From: Zhongshania sp. R06B22
GTDB taxonomy: Bacteria; Pseudomonadota; Gammaproteobacteria; Pseudomonadales; Spongiibacteraceae
DNA length: 64,000 nt
Assembly (NCBI RefSeq): GCF_040892595.1
Contig: NZ_JBFRYB010000001.1
Coordinates: 3,100,001-3,164,000 of the forward strand
Reading direction: 5' to 3'
Both the position numbers and the translations under genes were made by a program. Of the stretch, positions 8,692 to 14,721 are shown one piece after another. The first letter of the stretch is position 1. Each line of letters begins with the position of its first letter. The notes beneath the pieces were generated by a model. It was not told the DNA's origin, ran no database searches, and saw nothing but the letters and a program-made list of their open reading frames with translations.

Positions 8692-9990
8692 GGCTCTACC
8701 CCATTAACGGGGGATGGCACTCATCAAACCCTGTTTATAATCCCGTCCCACCCGCAGTGAACCAGCACTCGTAATCGATAATTCTCAAAGTTCCTAAAAC
8801 CATACGCTCGCCTTGAAATCATTTCCATCTTGTTGTGAAAGCCCTCAGTAATACCGTTACTTTTTCTAAATCGCCACATGGCAATAATTGGTGTCATCCA
8901 AGACGTTAGCGTCCTCGCCAGTGTGCGCAAGGGGCTGTCGTGCAGCTGCTCCAGTAGCTCAAGATAGCGCGGCAACTTCGTCTTCGCACGGCGGGCGGTT
9001 AGGGTCTTGAGTAACGTAAAGCGAATCAGCTTTTGTTTAGCCACGTAGAGCGCCTGCAATGTTGGATACTCGGCGAGGTAGTTCATGAGATTTGCATGCT
9101 GTTCATCGCTCAAATTCCACTGGTGCCGACGCATCAGGCTGATTAATCCTCTGTTTTTCCGGCCTTCGGGATCATGCTGCTGCCAGACTTTTAAAAAGTG
9201 TTGGTTAATCAATCTCACAACGTGGAATCGGTCGGCCACAATGATGGCGTTAGGGAAGTAGCGTCGGGCAATGCTGCGGTAAGTTTCAGACAGATCCATA
9301 ACAACTACCTGAACCTTGTCTCGCTCCCCCAAACCCCGCAAATAGCGGCGTAAACTCGGCTCAGAGCGCCCAAGCTTCACGTCGAAGACCTTGTGGTTCT
9401 TAAGGTCGACAAACGTGGTGGCATAGCCTTTTTTACGAGTGAAGAAGTGCTCATCAATACCGAGAACCCGAGGGCATGGTCGGTTCGCCATTTCAGATCG
9501 CTTCTGAGCAATATGGTGTTGATACCAGCGCTCGACAGTGGCTGCGCTAATGAGGTGAGTTCGCGAGAGCTTGCGCTGGGTCACGCCGCCATCATGTGCC
9601 TCGAAGACTTCCAGTCGATACGCCTCAGTGGCGCGGTAACGCGGCCGAATACCCGTGAACGAATGACGGAAATAACGCTTACACTCCTGACAATGGTATT
9701 TAGGTACCCGTAGGTGCAAAGTCATCACCTGATTCCCCTGACGAGTGTGTTTCACCGTCCTGACATGGGTAGCCTTAATCCTCAGTCCATCGCCTTGGCA
9801 ATGCTTACAAGGCGGCCTGTGCACAGGCTTTGCCCAGACTTCGATCCCATTCCTGCGAACTACCCGTTCAATCTCAAGGCCAGGTATGCCTATAATTCTT
9901 CCTGCGTGGGACATCGGTATTCTCCATTAAATTGATCTTCGCAAAATCATTTTAATGAATGCCGGTGTCCCCCGTTAATGATGAAGAGCC
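8692..9990 (-). mobile_element. ISL3-family insertion sequence, complete
   Basis: About 1.3 kb, with a single transposase gene and imperfect terminal inverted repeats. The left end begins GGCTCTACCCC and the right end, read inwards, begins GGCTCTTCATC. Both continue into a shared CATTAACGGGGGA. Flanking 8-mers (CTGTGACG and TAAGAAAC) do not match, so no target duplication is visible. This suggests adjacent deletion or an old insertion. The right end lies exactly on the 3' end of a cassette-type small gene that it truncates. Confidence 0.88.
8724..9914 (-). CDS. ISL3-family transposase
   Basis: DDE transposase, 396 aa, apparently intact. The N-terminal zinc-ribbon has CKHC and CQEC pairs (about residues 36-39 and 76-79), followed by a helix-turn-helix region. 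The catalytic core starts at VLGIDEHFFTRKKG (first Asp about residue 151), continues with VVMDLSETYR and IVADRFHVVRLIN, and ends with a GITEGFHNKMEMISRRAYGF segment carrying the final Glu. This order is characteristic of ISL3 transposases. It fills the IS and faces the tRNA gene. Confidence 0.95.
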   Translation of the reverse strand: MSHAGRIIGIPGLEIERVVRRNGIEVWAKPVHRPPCKHCQGDGLRIKATHVRTVKHTRQGNQVMTLHLRVPKYHCQECKRYFRHSFTGIRPRYRATEAYRLEVFEAHDGGVTQRKLSRTHLISAATVERWYQHHIAQKRSEMANRPCPRVLGIDEHFFTRKKGYATTFVDLKNHKVFDVKLGRSEPSLRRYLRGLGERDKVQVVVMDLSETYRSIARRYFPNAIIVADRFHVVRLINQHFLKVWQQHDPEGRKNRGLISLMRRHQWNLSDEQHANLMNYLAEYPTLQALYVAKQKLIRFTLLKTLTARRAKTKLPRYLELLEQLHDSPLRTLARTLTSWMTPIIAMWRFRKSNGITEGFHNKMEMISRRAYGFRNFENYRLRVLVHCGWDGIINRV

Positions 9991-10127
9991 TAAGAAACCA
10001 CATCGCCCTCAACATATGTTTTTCGGCCAGTGCCGGACTCAAACTGAAAATATGTAAGTGCACCAATGGCTAGGCAAACAGCCAGGACGCCGGCGGTTAA
10101 CTTGATGTTCAATTCAACTGACTGCAT
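9990..10127 (-). pseudogene. Truncated cassette gene (single-TM small protein), cut by ISL3 element
   Basis: A 45-codon frame starts at an ATG inside the attC R''/R' half GTTATGC (10127) and encodes a hydrophobic segment near residues 12-27 (LTAGVLAVCLAIGALTYF), then KTYVEGDVV. Its stop codon is formed only at the junction with the ISL3 element (TAG at 9990-9992). It is therefore the 5' part of a longer cassette gene whose 3' end and attC were lost at the IS insertion. I do not recognise the product. Confidence 0.6.
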
Positions 10128-10207
10128 AACGCTGCGGTTTGGGGCTGACATGGAGCACCTGCGGAATGGCAGTCCCAGCCGAAGGCGATAACACCGTCTT
10201 GTTAAGT
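10124..10207 (-). other. attC-like integron recombination site
   Basis: Outer simple sites GCATAAC (10124-10130) and GTTAAGT (10201-10207; perfect fit to GTTRRRY) bound 84 bp with an imperfect internal palindrome (GGGGCTGACAT against ATGGCAGTCCCAGCC). It lies between two same-strand small genes, as expected of a cassette junction. It is weaker than the sites at 10493 and 11240. Confidence 0.6.
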
Positions 10208-10234
10208 GCGCCTATTACTAAAATCTTTTCAGGA

Positions 10235-10477
10235 CTACTTTCCATTGCGCCGACTACCTTGACGGTACTCTCGAATAACTTCCCGAAGGAAACCAATGCC
10301 TCCAAAGAAAAACAGCCAAAAGACCACAGTTACAGCGATAAATACTAGATAGTTACCTATGGCTACACCCCAATCAATCGGTCGCGATTTTGAAATGTAG
10401 GGAACTAGCTGCATAGCTAGTCCACCGAGTAGAAACACAGTTAGGATCAATAAGTAATTTTTCGAGTCCTGCTCCAT
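10235..10477 (-). CDS. Small cassette-encoded membrane protein, unknown function
   Basis: 80 aa from ATG 10477. This start is preferred over the in-frame codon at 10510 because that one lies inside the flanking attC. Two hydrophobic helices are visible, about residues 7-25 and 43-65, separated by a short polar loop with KSRPIDWG, and there is a basic tail. No family is recognised. It sits neatly between attC-like sites at 10124-10207 and 10493-10567, so it is a single-gene cassette, transcribed in the same direction as the other cassettes. Confidence 0.65.
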   Translation of the reverse strand: MEQDSKNYLLILTVFLLGGLAMQLVPYISKSRPIDWGVAIGNYLVFIAVTVVFWLFFFGGIGFLREVIREYRQGSRRNGK

Positions 10478-10492
10478 AAATCTCACTTGTAC

Positions 10493-10567
10493 ACTTAACG
10501 TTGCCAGCACACGCTGGTTTTTTGAGCGAAGCGAGAAAAACCAGTCGTGTGGCTGGCCTTGTTATGT
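10493..10567 (-). other. attC integron recombination site, well formed
   Basis: R'' ACTTAAC (10493-10499, perfect RYYYAAC) and R' GTTATGT (10561-10567) enclose a strong imperfect palindrome. GCCAGCACACGCTGGTTTTT pairs with AAAAACCAGTCGTGTGGCTGGC apart from two unpaired bases on one arm, just like the extrahelical bases that direct IntI strand choice. The stop codon of the next gene (10562) overlaps R'. This is the clearest attC of the window. Confidence 0.85.
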
Positions 10568-10846
10568 GAGTTCACCTGCACGGATTATCGCCTCAATTTT
10601 AGACAGTTCTGAAAGTAGTTCCGATATCGCCACCTTAGCGTGCCTACTTACCTTCTTATAATCCCAGTAGTGGATTACGCACGCATTTTCATCGTTTACG
10701 GGCACAAGCCAAAGCTGCCACTTTTTCTCGTTAATATCTAAGATATCTGCCGACCTAACATCCTCACCTTTATATTCTCGCTGAATGAATATATCTGATG
10801 AGCTAGCCCATGCATTAAATGAATTATCTACTTTAGTGAAATCCAT
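10562..10846 (-). CDS. Cassette-encoded hypothetical protein (94 aa)
   Basis: Soluble acidic/aromatic protein, 94 aa, with a Trp-rich centre (KKWQLWLVPVNDEN, YWDYKKV) and a predicted amphipathic C-terminal helix (HAKVAISELLSELSKIEAIIR). No recognised family. The gene lies between attC sites: the start is 10 bp from the R'' at 10856 and the TAA stop overlaps the R' at 10561-10567. This tight packing supports a true gene cassette. Codon use is more AT-rich than in the flanking core genes. Confidence 0.7.
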   Translation of the reverse strand: MDFTKVDNSFNAWASSSDIFIQREYKGEDVRSADILDINEKKWQLWLVPVNDENACVIHYWDYKKVSRHAKVAISELLSELSKIEAIIRAGELT

Positions 10847-10855
10847 GCTATTTAC

Positions 10856-10931
10856 ACATAACGCCTTTAGCAGCGGCGGCCGGTACGGCCGTCCGGCCCC
10901 GAAGGGGCTTTACTGGCTATACTTGTTAAGT
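10856..10931 (-). other. attC integron recombination site
   Basis: R'' ACATAAC (10856-10862; one deviation) and R' GTTAAGT (10925-10931; perfect). The 76-bp site has nested palindromes (GGCCGG..CCGGCC, AAGCCCC/GGGGCTT) and partly paired outer boxes (TTTAGCAG against CTGGCTATA). The upstream gene reads into it. Confidence 0.78.
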
Positions 10932-11235
10932 GGCGCCTCAGTTCTGGCACTGAATTAAACATACCATGACCCTCTATATAGCCTACGTGGGGTAGAAACT
11001 CTATGAGGTCAAGACCCGTTGGAAATGGAACGAGATCGTAGACGCCCGAAACTACAGTGAAACTACCCTTTTTGTTGGGTTTGGAAAACTCTGGCTTTAA
11101 GTTAACACCGTATTCGTCCCAGAATAGACACTCTCCGTTTTCTACATCAATGCCTTCACAGGCTGCAATTGCTTCAGACTTAGAGGGGAAGACCTCCAAG
11201 CCCCGATCATCGGTAGAAAACACGAATACCTTCAT
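10867..11235 (-). CDS. Cassette-encoded hypothetical protein (122 aa) with attC-encoded tail
   Basis: No family recognised. The N-terminal part (MKVFVFSTDDRGLEVFPSKS) looks like a small alpha/beta protein, and acidic and aromatic residues dominate the middle (CLFWDEYGVNLKPEF). I prefer the second Met (11235) since the first overlaps the attC R'' at 11240. The native reading frame has no stop before the attC and continues through it, so the last ~16 residues (roughly SKAPSGPDGRTGRRC) are translated from attC sequence. Flanked by attC sites on both sides, it is one cassette. Confidence 0.68.
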   Translation of the reverse strand: MKVFVFSTDDRGLEVFPSKSEAIAACEGIDVENGECLFWDEYGVNLKPEFSKPNKKGSFTVVSGVYDLVPFPTGLDLIEFLPHVGYIEGHGMFNSVPELRRHLTSIASKAPSGPDGRTGRRC

Positions 11236-11239
11236 AGCC

Positions 11240-11295
11240 ACTTAACGCCTAAAGCAGCGGCGGCACAGCCGTCCCGCTGCCTTTATTTGTTACAT
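11240..11295 (-). other. attC integron recombination site, short and well formed
   Basis: R'' ACTTAAC (11240-11246, perfect) and R' GTTACAT (11289-11295). The stem AAGCAGCGG-CGGC pairs with GCCG-CCCGCTGCCTT around a 3-nt loop, leaving three unpaired bases on one arm. At 56 bp it is at the short end of the attC range. Confidence 0.83.
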
Positions 11296-11821
11296 TTTGA
11301 AATATGGTGACTAGATTGCTTAACGCTTCAGGCTCCCACCTTTTCGACGAAACGCGACCGCCACTAGATGGCTCTGAGTAAATTTTAAGGCTAGAGTAAA
11401 GCTGCTCAATAAAATTGAAATCAGGCCAATCTTCACCAAGTTCCTTTGCAAGATACCCCAAACTTTTACATTTCCATAAATCGTCGGCAGCTTCATCGAT
11501 ATATGTCTTTTGCTTAGTCGAAATATCCGCTAACCAATCGCCACCATTCTCGCCTGTTTGAATAAAGCCTCTAATTTCGCTATCAGAAAACCGGTAGGCC
11601 TGGCTGTAGACCTCAACACAACTTTCACCTATTTCCTTTTCTATCTTAGCGATTCTATCTCGATGCATCGCTGCGATATCGGCTTCCGAGAACAATGGCA
11701 CAACATAAGCAAAAACCAGGAAAAACCCAAGCGCAAAGAAAACCCCTAGAGTTAAAGATATAAATGCATATTTAACGTATTTCAAAGTGCACCACTCAAA
11801 TAAATGTAACAGCAAATTCAA
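11249..11821 (-). CDS. Cassette-encoded membrane-anchored hypothetical protein (190 aa)
   Basis: One strong N-terminal transmembrane helix (about residues 18-45) is followed by a mostly helical, charged region that starts HRDRIAKIEKEIGESC and probably lies in the periplasm. No family recognised. The frame runs into the attC at 11240-11295, so the tail GSGTAVPPLL is attC-encoded and the TAG stop (11249-11251) lies inside the site. No clear attC is visible upstream of its start, where a dispersed repeat now sits, so the upstream cassette boundary seems lost. Confidence 0.7.
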   Translation of the reverse strand: MNLLLHLFEWCTLKYVKYAFISLTLGVFFALGFFLVFAYVVPLFSEADIAAMHRDRIAKIEKEIGESCVEVYSQAYRFSDSEIRGFIQTGENGGDWLADISTKQKTYIDEAADDLWKCKSLGYLAKELGEDWPDFNFIEQLYSSLKIYSEPSSGGRVSSKRWEPEALSNLVTIFQNVTNKGSGTAVPPLL

Positions 11822-12070
11822 ATGCGTTGCGCTTTATAACTCGTGTACATAGCGAGTCTAAGCCTTGAGATGATTAAGCAGGATAATTCTATTTAAATCA
11901 GAGTGATAGTAAGCCTGAGATGGTTTTTTCATTTGTGTGCATCCTGCATTTGATGTGGCATCCCCGTAGCACAGAGCATAATCACTTCTCAATAAAAATC
12001 AATTGCTTAACTGAATTCCACCAGAATTAGTGAGCGCCATGCTGCTGAATACGAGTTTGACCGCGTCAGC
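11822..12070. repeat. Long intergenic repeat, copy 1 (about 11913-12063)
   Basis: About 140 bp that recur at 14291-14430 with a few differences. Shared blocks include CATCCTGCATTTG, GAGCATAATCACTTCTCAA and GAATTAGTGAGCGC-ATGCTGCTGA. A 20-bp piece of its end also occurs at 17203-17222. It is directly followed by a copy of the ~80-bp dispersed repeat. There is no coding potential. Confidence 0.75.
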
Positions 12071-12150
12071 GACTGACCGCTATTGTGACATTAGAGCCAA
12101 TCATTCCCAGTAACTAAGGGGCATCTCCTGATCTGGTAATAAGCAGACGC
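12071..12150. repeat. Dispersed ~80-bp repeat, copy A
   Basis: The family consensus starts (T)GACCGCTAATGTGACGCTAGAGCC and ends CTGATCTGGTAATAAGCGGAC, so the ends form an inverted repeat (GTCCGCT/AGCGGAC). This copy reads GACCGCTATTGTGACATTAGAGCC and ends AATAAGCAGACGC. Confidence 0.75.
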
Positions 12151-12198
12151 TCTATCATGGCGTCTCTTGGTCGATCGATATCAGACGCCCCTTAATAT

Positions 12199-12495
12199 CT
12201 ATTCCGCAAGTCGACGAGGTGCGTCGATGTTCTCATGCAGTACCCGAACGATAAGAATGTAGTGTTTTTCTAGTCGATAAAATACCAAATGGTGCTCTTG
12301 GTGAAGCTGGCGATAACCGGGGAGTACGTGACTATAATCGAGTCCCAGTTCAGGATAATCGATCAGCTGATTGATGCCACGCTCCAATTGATCCAAGTAC
12401 TTATCCGCCTGATCAACACCCCACTCGTTGCAAGTGTAGACCCAAATATCGACGAGATCAGATTCCGCCTCGGGCGTTATTTCAAGACCAAGCAC
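12199..12495 (-). CDS. parE: ParE/RelE-family toxin
   Basis: 98 aa, RelE/ParE fold. LEITPEAESDLVDIW at the N-terminus and VLPGYRQLHQEHHLVFYRLEKHYILIVRVLH at the C-terminus match ParE toxins, which in the best-studied cases poison DNA gyrase. The start codon overlaps the parD stop (TGA/ATG-type overlap at 12495), which is the usual antitoxin-first arrangement. It probably forms a neutralised complex with ParD. Toxin-antitoxin pairs are frequent in chromosomal cassette arrays, where they stabilise the array, and this pair lies in such a region. Confidence 0.9.
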   Translation of the reverse strand: MLGLEITPEAESDLVDIWVYTCNEWGVDQADKYLDQLERGINQLIDYPELGLDYSHVLPGYRQLHQEHHLVFYRLEKHYILIVRVLHENIDAPRRLAE

Positions 12496-12749
12496 TACTC
12501 AGCAGCCTTGATAAGTTTACGCCCAGCCCTTTTAACAGCAGACATATCTAGCGGACGCGATTTGCCACTGGCCTCACCCTTCTTAAGCGCCTGCCTAAGC
12601 TCTAAAAGACGCTCTTGGGAATGCTGATCCTGCCTGATAAGGTGGCGGATGTATTCACTGTCGTTGCCGAAATGCCCACCATCAATCTGACACTTCACCC
12701 AGTTTTCTTGTTGTTCCGTTAGTGTGATAGTTTTCCGATGCATACTCAT
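12495..12749 (-). CDS. parD: ParD-family antitoxin
   Basis: 84 aa. The N-terminal ribbon-helix-helix (KTITLTEQQENWVKCQIDGGHFGNDSEYIRHLIRQ in pieces, residues 6-40) binds DNA and the C-terminal charged helix should wrap the toxin. Length and motif order are typical of ParD. The gene is co-transcribed with parE and preceded by AGGATCCGCC as ribosome-binding site. A perfect palindrome 25 bp upstream is its likely autoregulatory operator. Confidence 0.92.
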   Translation of the reverse strand: MSMHRKTITLTEQQENWVKCQIDGGHFGNDSEYIRHLIRQDQHSQERLLELRQALKKGEASGKSRPLDMSAVKRAGRKLIKAAE

Positions 12750-12773
12750 GGCGGATCCTACGTCAGCTTGAAA

Positions 12774-12792
12774 GGTATGATAATATCATACC
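12774..12792 (-). promoter_or_regulatory. Probable ParD operator
   Basis: GGTATGAT-AAT-ATCATACC, a perfect 8-bp inverted repeat with a 3-bp centre, 25 bp upstream of parD. Ribbon-helix-helix antitoxins commonly bind such sites over their own promoter. Confidence 0.7.
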
Positions 12793-12810
12793 AATACCTA
12801 GCCACAAATC

Positions 12811-12895
12811 AAAGCTAATATGACGCTAGGGCCTTTCACTAGCTTTTCATGCCGCATATAAAGCGAACGGTTAAAAACACGCAATACGATGAAAG
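12811..12895. repeat. Dispersed ~80-bp repeat, diverged copy B
   Basis: Begins AAGCTAATATGACGCTAGGGCC and ends AAGCGAACGG, then AACACGCAATACGATGAA. The last part matches the flank of the copy at 24927 (AATACGCAATCCGATGAA), so the true repeat unit extends beyond AGCGGAC in some copies. Confidence 0.6.
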
Positions 12896-12920
12896 TCGCA
12901 AGTATCTCTATGACCTTCAC

Positions 12921-12968
12921 GCCTTAAGCAGAAGCGAGAGGTATTTGCGCGACCTTCTGGCTTAATGG
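12921..12968 (-). other. Degenerate attC-like site
   Basis: AAGCAGAAG...GGT pairs with ACC TTCTGGCTT, leaving a few unpaired bases, between ACGCC and a GTTAATG-like CTTAATG. It sits right after the dioxygenase stop, where a cassette attC should be. Outer boxes are not well conserved. Confidence 0.35.
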
Positions 12969-12969
12969 C

Positions 12970-13611
12970 TTACGCTTTTTCAACGATTATCCGATAATAA
13001 AAAGTATTAGGTTTGTCAGAGGATTTTTCCGCAATCATCAGCTTTTGCTCCTCTTTACTCTTCCGCTGAAGCAATCTGTCAATTTTATTTAATGGCTGCT
13101 CTGGAAAATACATTTGTGTGGTCAGTTCAATATATCCCTTTTTGGTCACCTTAAAATGAATATGTGGCGGTCGCGACCAGCCTCCTCCAACAGGATAAAT
13201 ACCTGGAAACACAGTACTAAATCGAAACTCTCCGTTCCGTCCACTCGGCACTATCGCCCAGCCCTGAAAGTTGTCGTCGACAGGTGCCGGATTAGGATCA
13301 TGTGGGTGAGAATATCTTCCAGCCGCGTTAGCTTGCCATAGATCGACGGTAGCGCCTTCGATAGGATTGTCTTCGGTATCAATAACGACGCCATGAATGA
13401 CGATATGCTGCCCCAAGGCCTTTGCTTTGCGTCCCTTAACCTTGGTAAGGTCAAAATCTGTATCTTGCTGCGCAATCAATGGATAGAACGGACCCTCTAT
13501 TTCTGTCGGTGTTTGCAAACCTAAGGTCAAATTCCCATTACTTGCAATTGCTTGACCTGCGACACCTAAACTTCCTAGGGCTCCGGCTTTGAGAAAGCGA
13601 CGACGGTTCAT
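12970..13611 (-). CDS. Intradiol ring-cleavage dioxygenase-like protein, Tat-exported
   Basis: 213 aa, related to the beta chain of protocatechuate 3,4-dioxygenase. MNRRRFLKAGALGSLGVAG is a twin-arginine signal peptide, so the folded protein would be exported. The family start TEIEGPFYPL, a GRYSHPHDPN segment and GIYPVGGGWSRPPHIHFKV provide the two Tyr and two His expected to bind the ferric ion. It would cleave catechol-type rings outside the cytoplasm; the substrate is unknown. No ring-hydroxylating partner or cycloisomerase is next to it. It sits directly before the attC at 13627, so it appears to be a gene cassette, a rather large one for the type. Confidence 0.88.
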   Translation of the reverse strand: MNRRRFLKAGALGSLGVAGQAIASNGNLTLGLQTPTEIEGPFYPLIAQQDTDFDLTKVKGRKAKALGQHIVIHGVVIDTEDNPIEGATVDLWQANAAGRYSHPHDPNPAPVDDNFQGWAIVPSGRNGEFRFSTVFPGIYPVGGGWSRPPHIHFKVTKKGYIELTTQMYFPEQPLNKIDRLLQRKSKEEQKLMIAEKSSDKPNTFYYRIIVEKA

Positions 13612-13626
13612 TTAAACCTCCTTTTA

Positions 13627-13687
13627 GCATAACGCCGGAATCATTGTGACGACGCAGTTGCTGTACACGTTGATTGCCTTGTTATGC
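13627..13687 (-). other. attC integron recombination site
   Basis: GCATAAC (13627-13633) and GTTATGC (13681-13687) are exact complements and the flanking boxes also pair (GGAATCATTGTG against CACGTTGATTGCC). 61 bp. It separates the dioxygenase and DoxX cassettes, and the DoxX stop codon overlaps R'. Confidence 0.75.
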
Positions 13688-14068
13688 GCCTGAATGCTTT
13701 TTTTGAAGTCTTTCTGGTGCAATTGCCCACCATACGAACCAAATAAATAAAAATTGAAATGGTAAGCGAATATATAAAAACAACTCCGAGATATCTTTGT
13801 ATTTTTCAGGGTGTAAAGCCATGTTTATATTAGCTGGATAGACGGCAACAATTAATGCGATCAAGCAATAGCCAGCGAGCAAACGAGTTTGGGGTACTAA
13901 AATACCGATTGCACCCAAAATTTCAAATACACCACTGATGATGACGAGTTCTTTGTGGTAAGCCAAATAATCCGGCATCGCCATCATAAAAAAGTCAGCC
14001 ACAACAAAATGAGCGATACCGCCGATCATAAAAAATAATGCAATAACTAAAAGTGGGATGCGAGGCAT
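13682..14068 (-). CDS. DoxX-family membrane protein
   Basis: 128 aa with four predicted transmembrane helices (about residues 5-25, 42-62, 68-85 and 100-120), the size and layout of DoxX/DoxX-like proteins. Related proteins are linked to quinone-dependent oxidation or oxidative-stress complexes, but many have no known role. The TAA stop lies inside the attC R' (GTTATGC). It is on the same strand as the Tat-exported dioxygenase that follows, and the two may travel as neighbouring cassettes. Confidence 0.8.
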   Translation of the reverse strand: MPRIPLLVIALFFMIGGIAHFVVADFFMMAMPDYLAYHKELVIISGVFEILGAIGILVPQTRLLAGYCLIALIVAVYPANINMALHPEKYKDISELFLYIRLPFQFLFIWFVWWAIAPERLQKKHSGA

Positions 14069-14094
14069 CAGTTATTCTCCGGATTAAATTTTTT

Positions 14095-14171
14095 CACATA
14101 ATGTTTCGTTAAGGGGCGAGCTTTTGCCCGTCTCAGTGAGCGAAGCGAACGATTTGAACCCGTTGTTAAAG
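14095..14171 (-). other. Candidate degenerate attC
   Basis: ACATAAT (one base from ACATAAC) and GTTAAAG (14165-14171) bound about 77 bp with short internal complementarity (GGGGCGAGC.., GCGAAGCG). Its position just upstream of the DoxX start fits a cassette boundary, but the palindrome is poor. Confidence 0.3.
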
Positions 14172-14290
14172 GGCATTACTCACACTCTGTTTTTGGTAAC
14201 TCAAATAAGTTGAGCTCACCGTTTAATTGCAAAAGCTTCTTGCAGCCAATAAGGCCTAGTGGTTTTCTGTTTGAATCAAGGTGGCTGTAT

Positions 14291-14430
14291 GCCTTAGATG
14301 ATTTTTGCATCCTGCATTTGGCGCGGCATCCCAGTCGCTTTGAGCATAATCACTTCTCAATAAAAATCAATTACTTAAGTGAATCACATTGGAATTAGTG
14401 AGCGCGATGCTGCTGACTACGAGATTGACA
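14291..14430. repeat. Long intergenic repeat, copy 2
   Basis: Second copy of the ~140-bp element at 11913-12063, with the same CATCCTGCATTTG, GAGCATAATCACTTCTCAA and GAATTAGTGAGCGC blocks in the same order. Here the following 80-bp repeat is absent. It lies in the 653-bp gene-free stretch before the hemerythrin gene. Confidence 0.75.
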
Positions 14431-14504
14431 GGGAAGCCCCGTTCACTTCACCACTCCACATAGCCTTATAGCGCCATACTGTTGATTCTGCAGCCGTACC
14501 CTGT

Positions 14505-14518
14505 TTGATCTATATCAA
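14505..14518 (+). promoter_or_regulatory. FNR/ANR/DNR binding site
   Basis: TTGATCTATATCAA, a perfect match to TTGAT-N4-ATCAA, about 204 bp upstream of the hemerythrin start. No other gene starts nearby, so low-oxygen or NO-linked control of the hemerythrin gene is likely. Confidence 0.75.
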
Positions 14519-14721
14519 CGACCGCTAAGCGTCACCAGCCTAATATGATGATCATCGGGGTGGTCGGATTTTCTGGCACCCACTATGCATCGCCTTAATC
14601 ATCTGAGAAGCCTTAGGTAGTGAGAGGCCCCTTGTCTTCGCGCAACGCCAGTGCGCTTATATGTCAGTTTTCCGTGCTGGCGCGGATGTGGTAGCAATCA
14701 CCAAACGTCGAGAGAGATATC

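Noticed and set aside
9393..9713. 106-codon plus-strand frame inside the IS
   Set aside because: Antisense shadow of the ISL3 transposase.
8684..9998. Target-site duplication of the ISL3 element
   Set aside because: Flanking 8-mers CTGTGACG and TAAGAAAC do not match.
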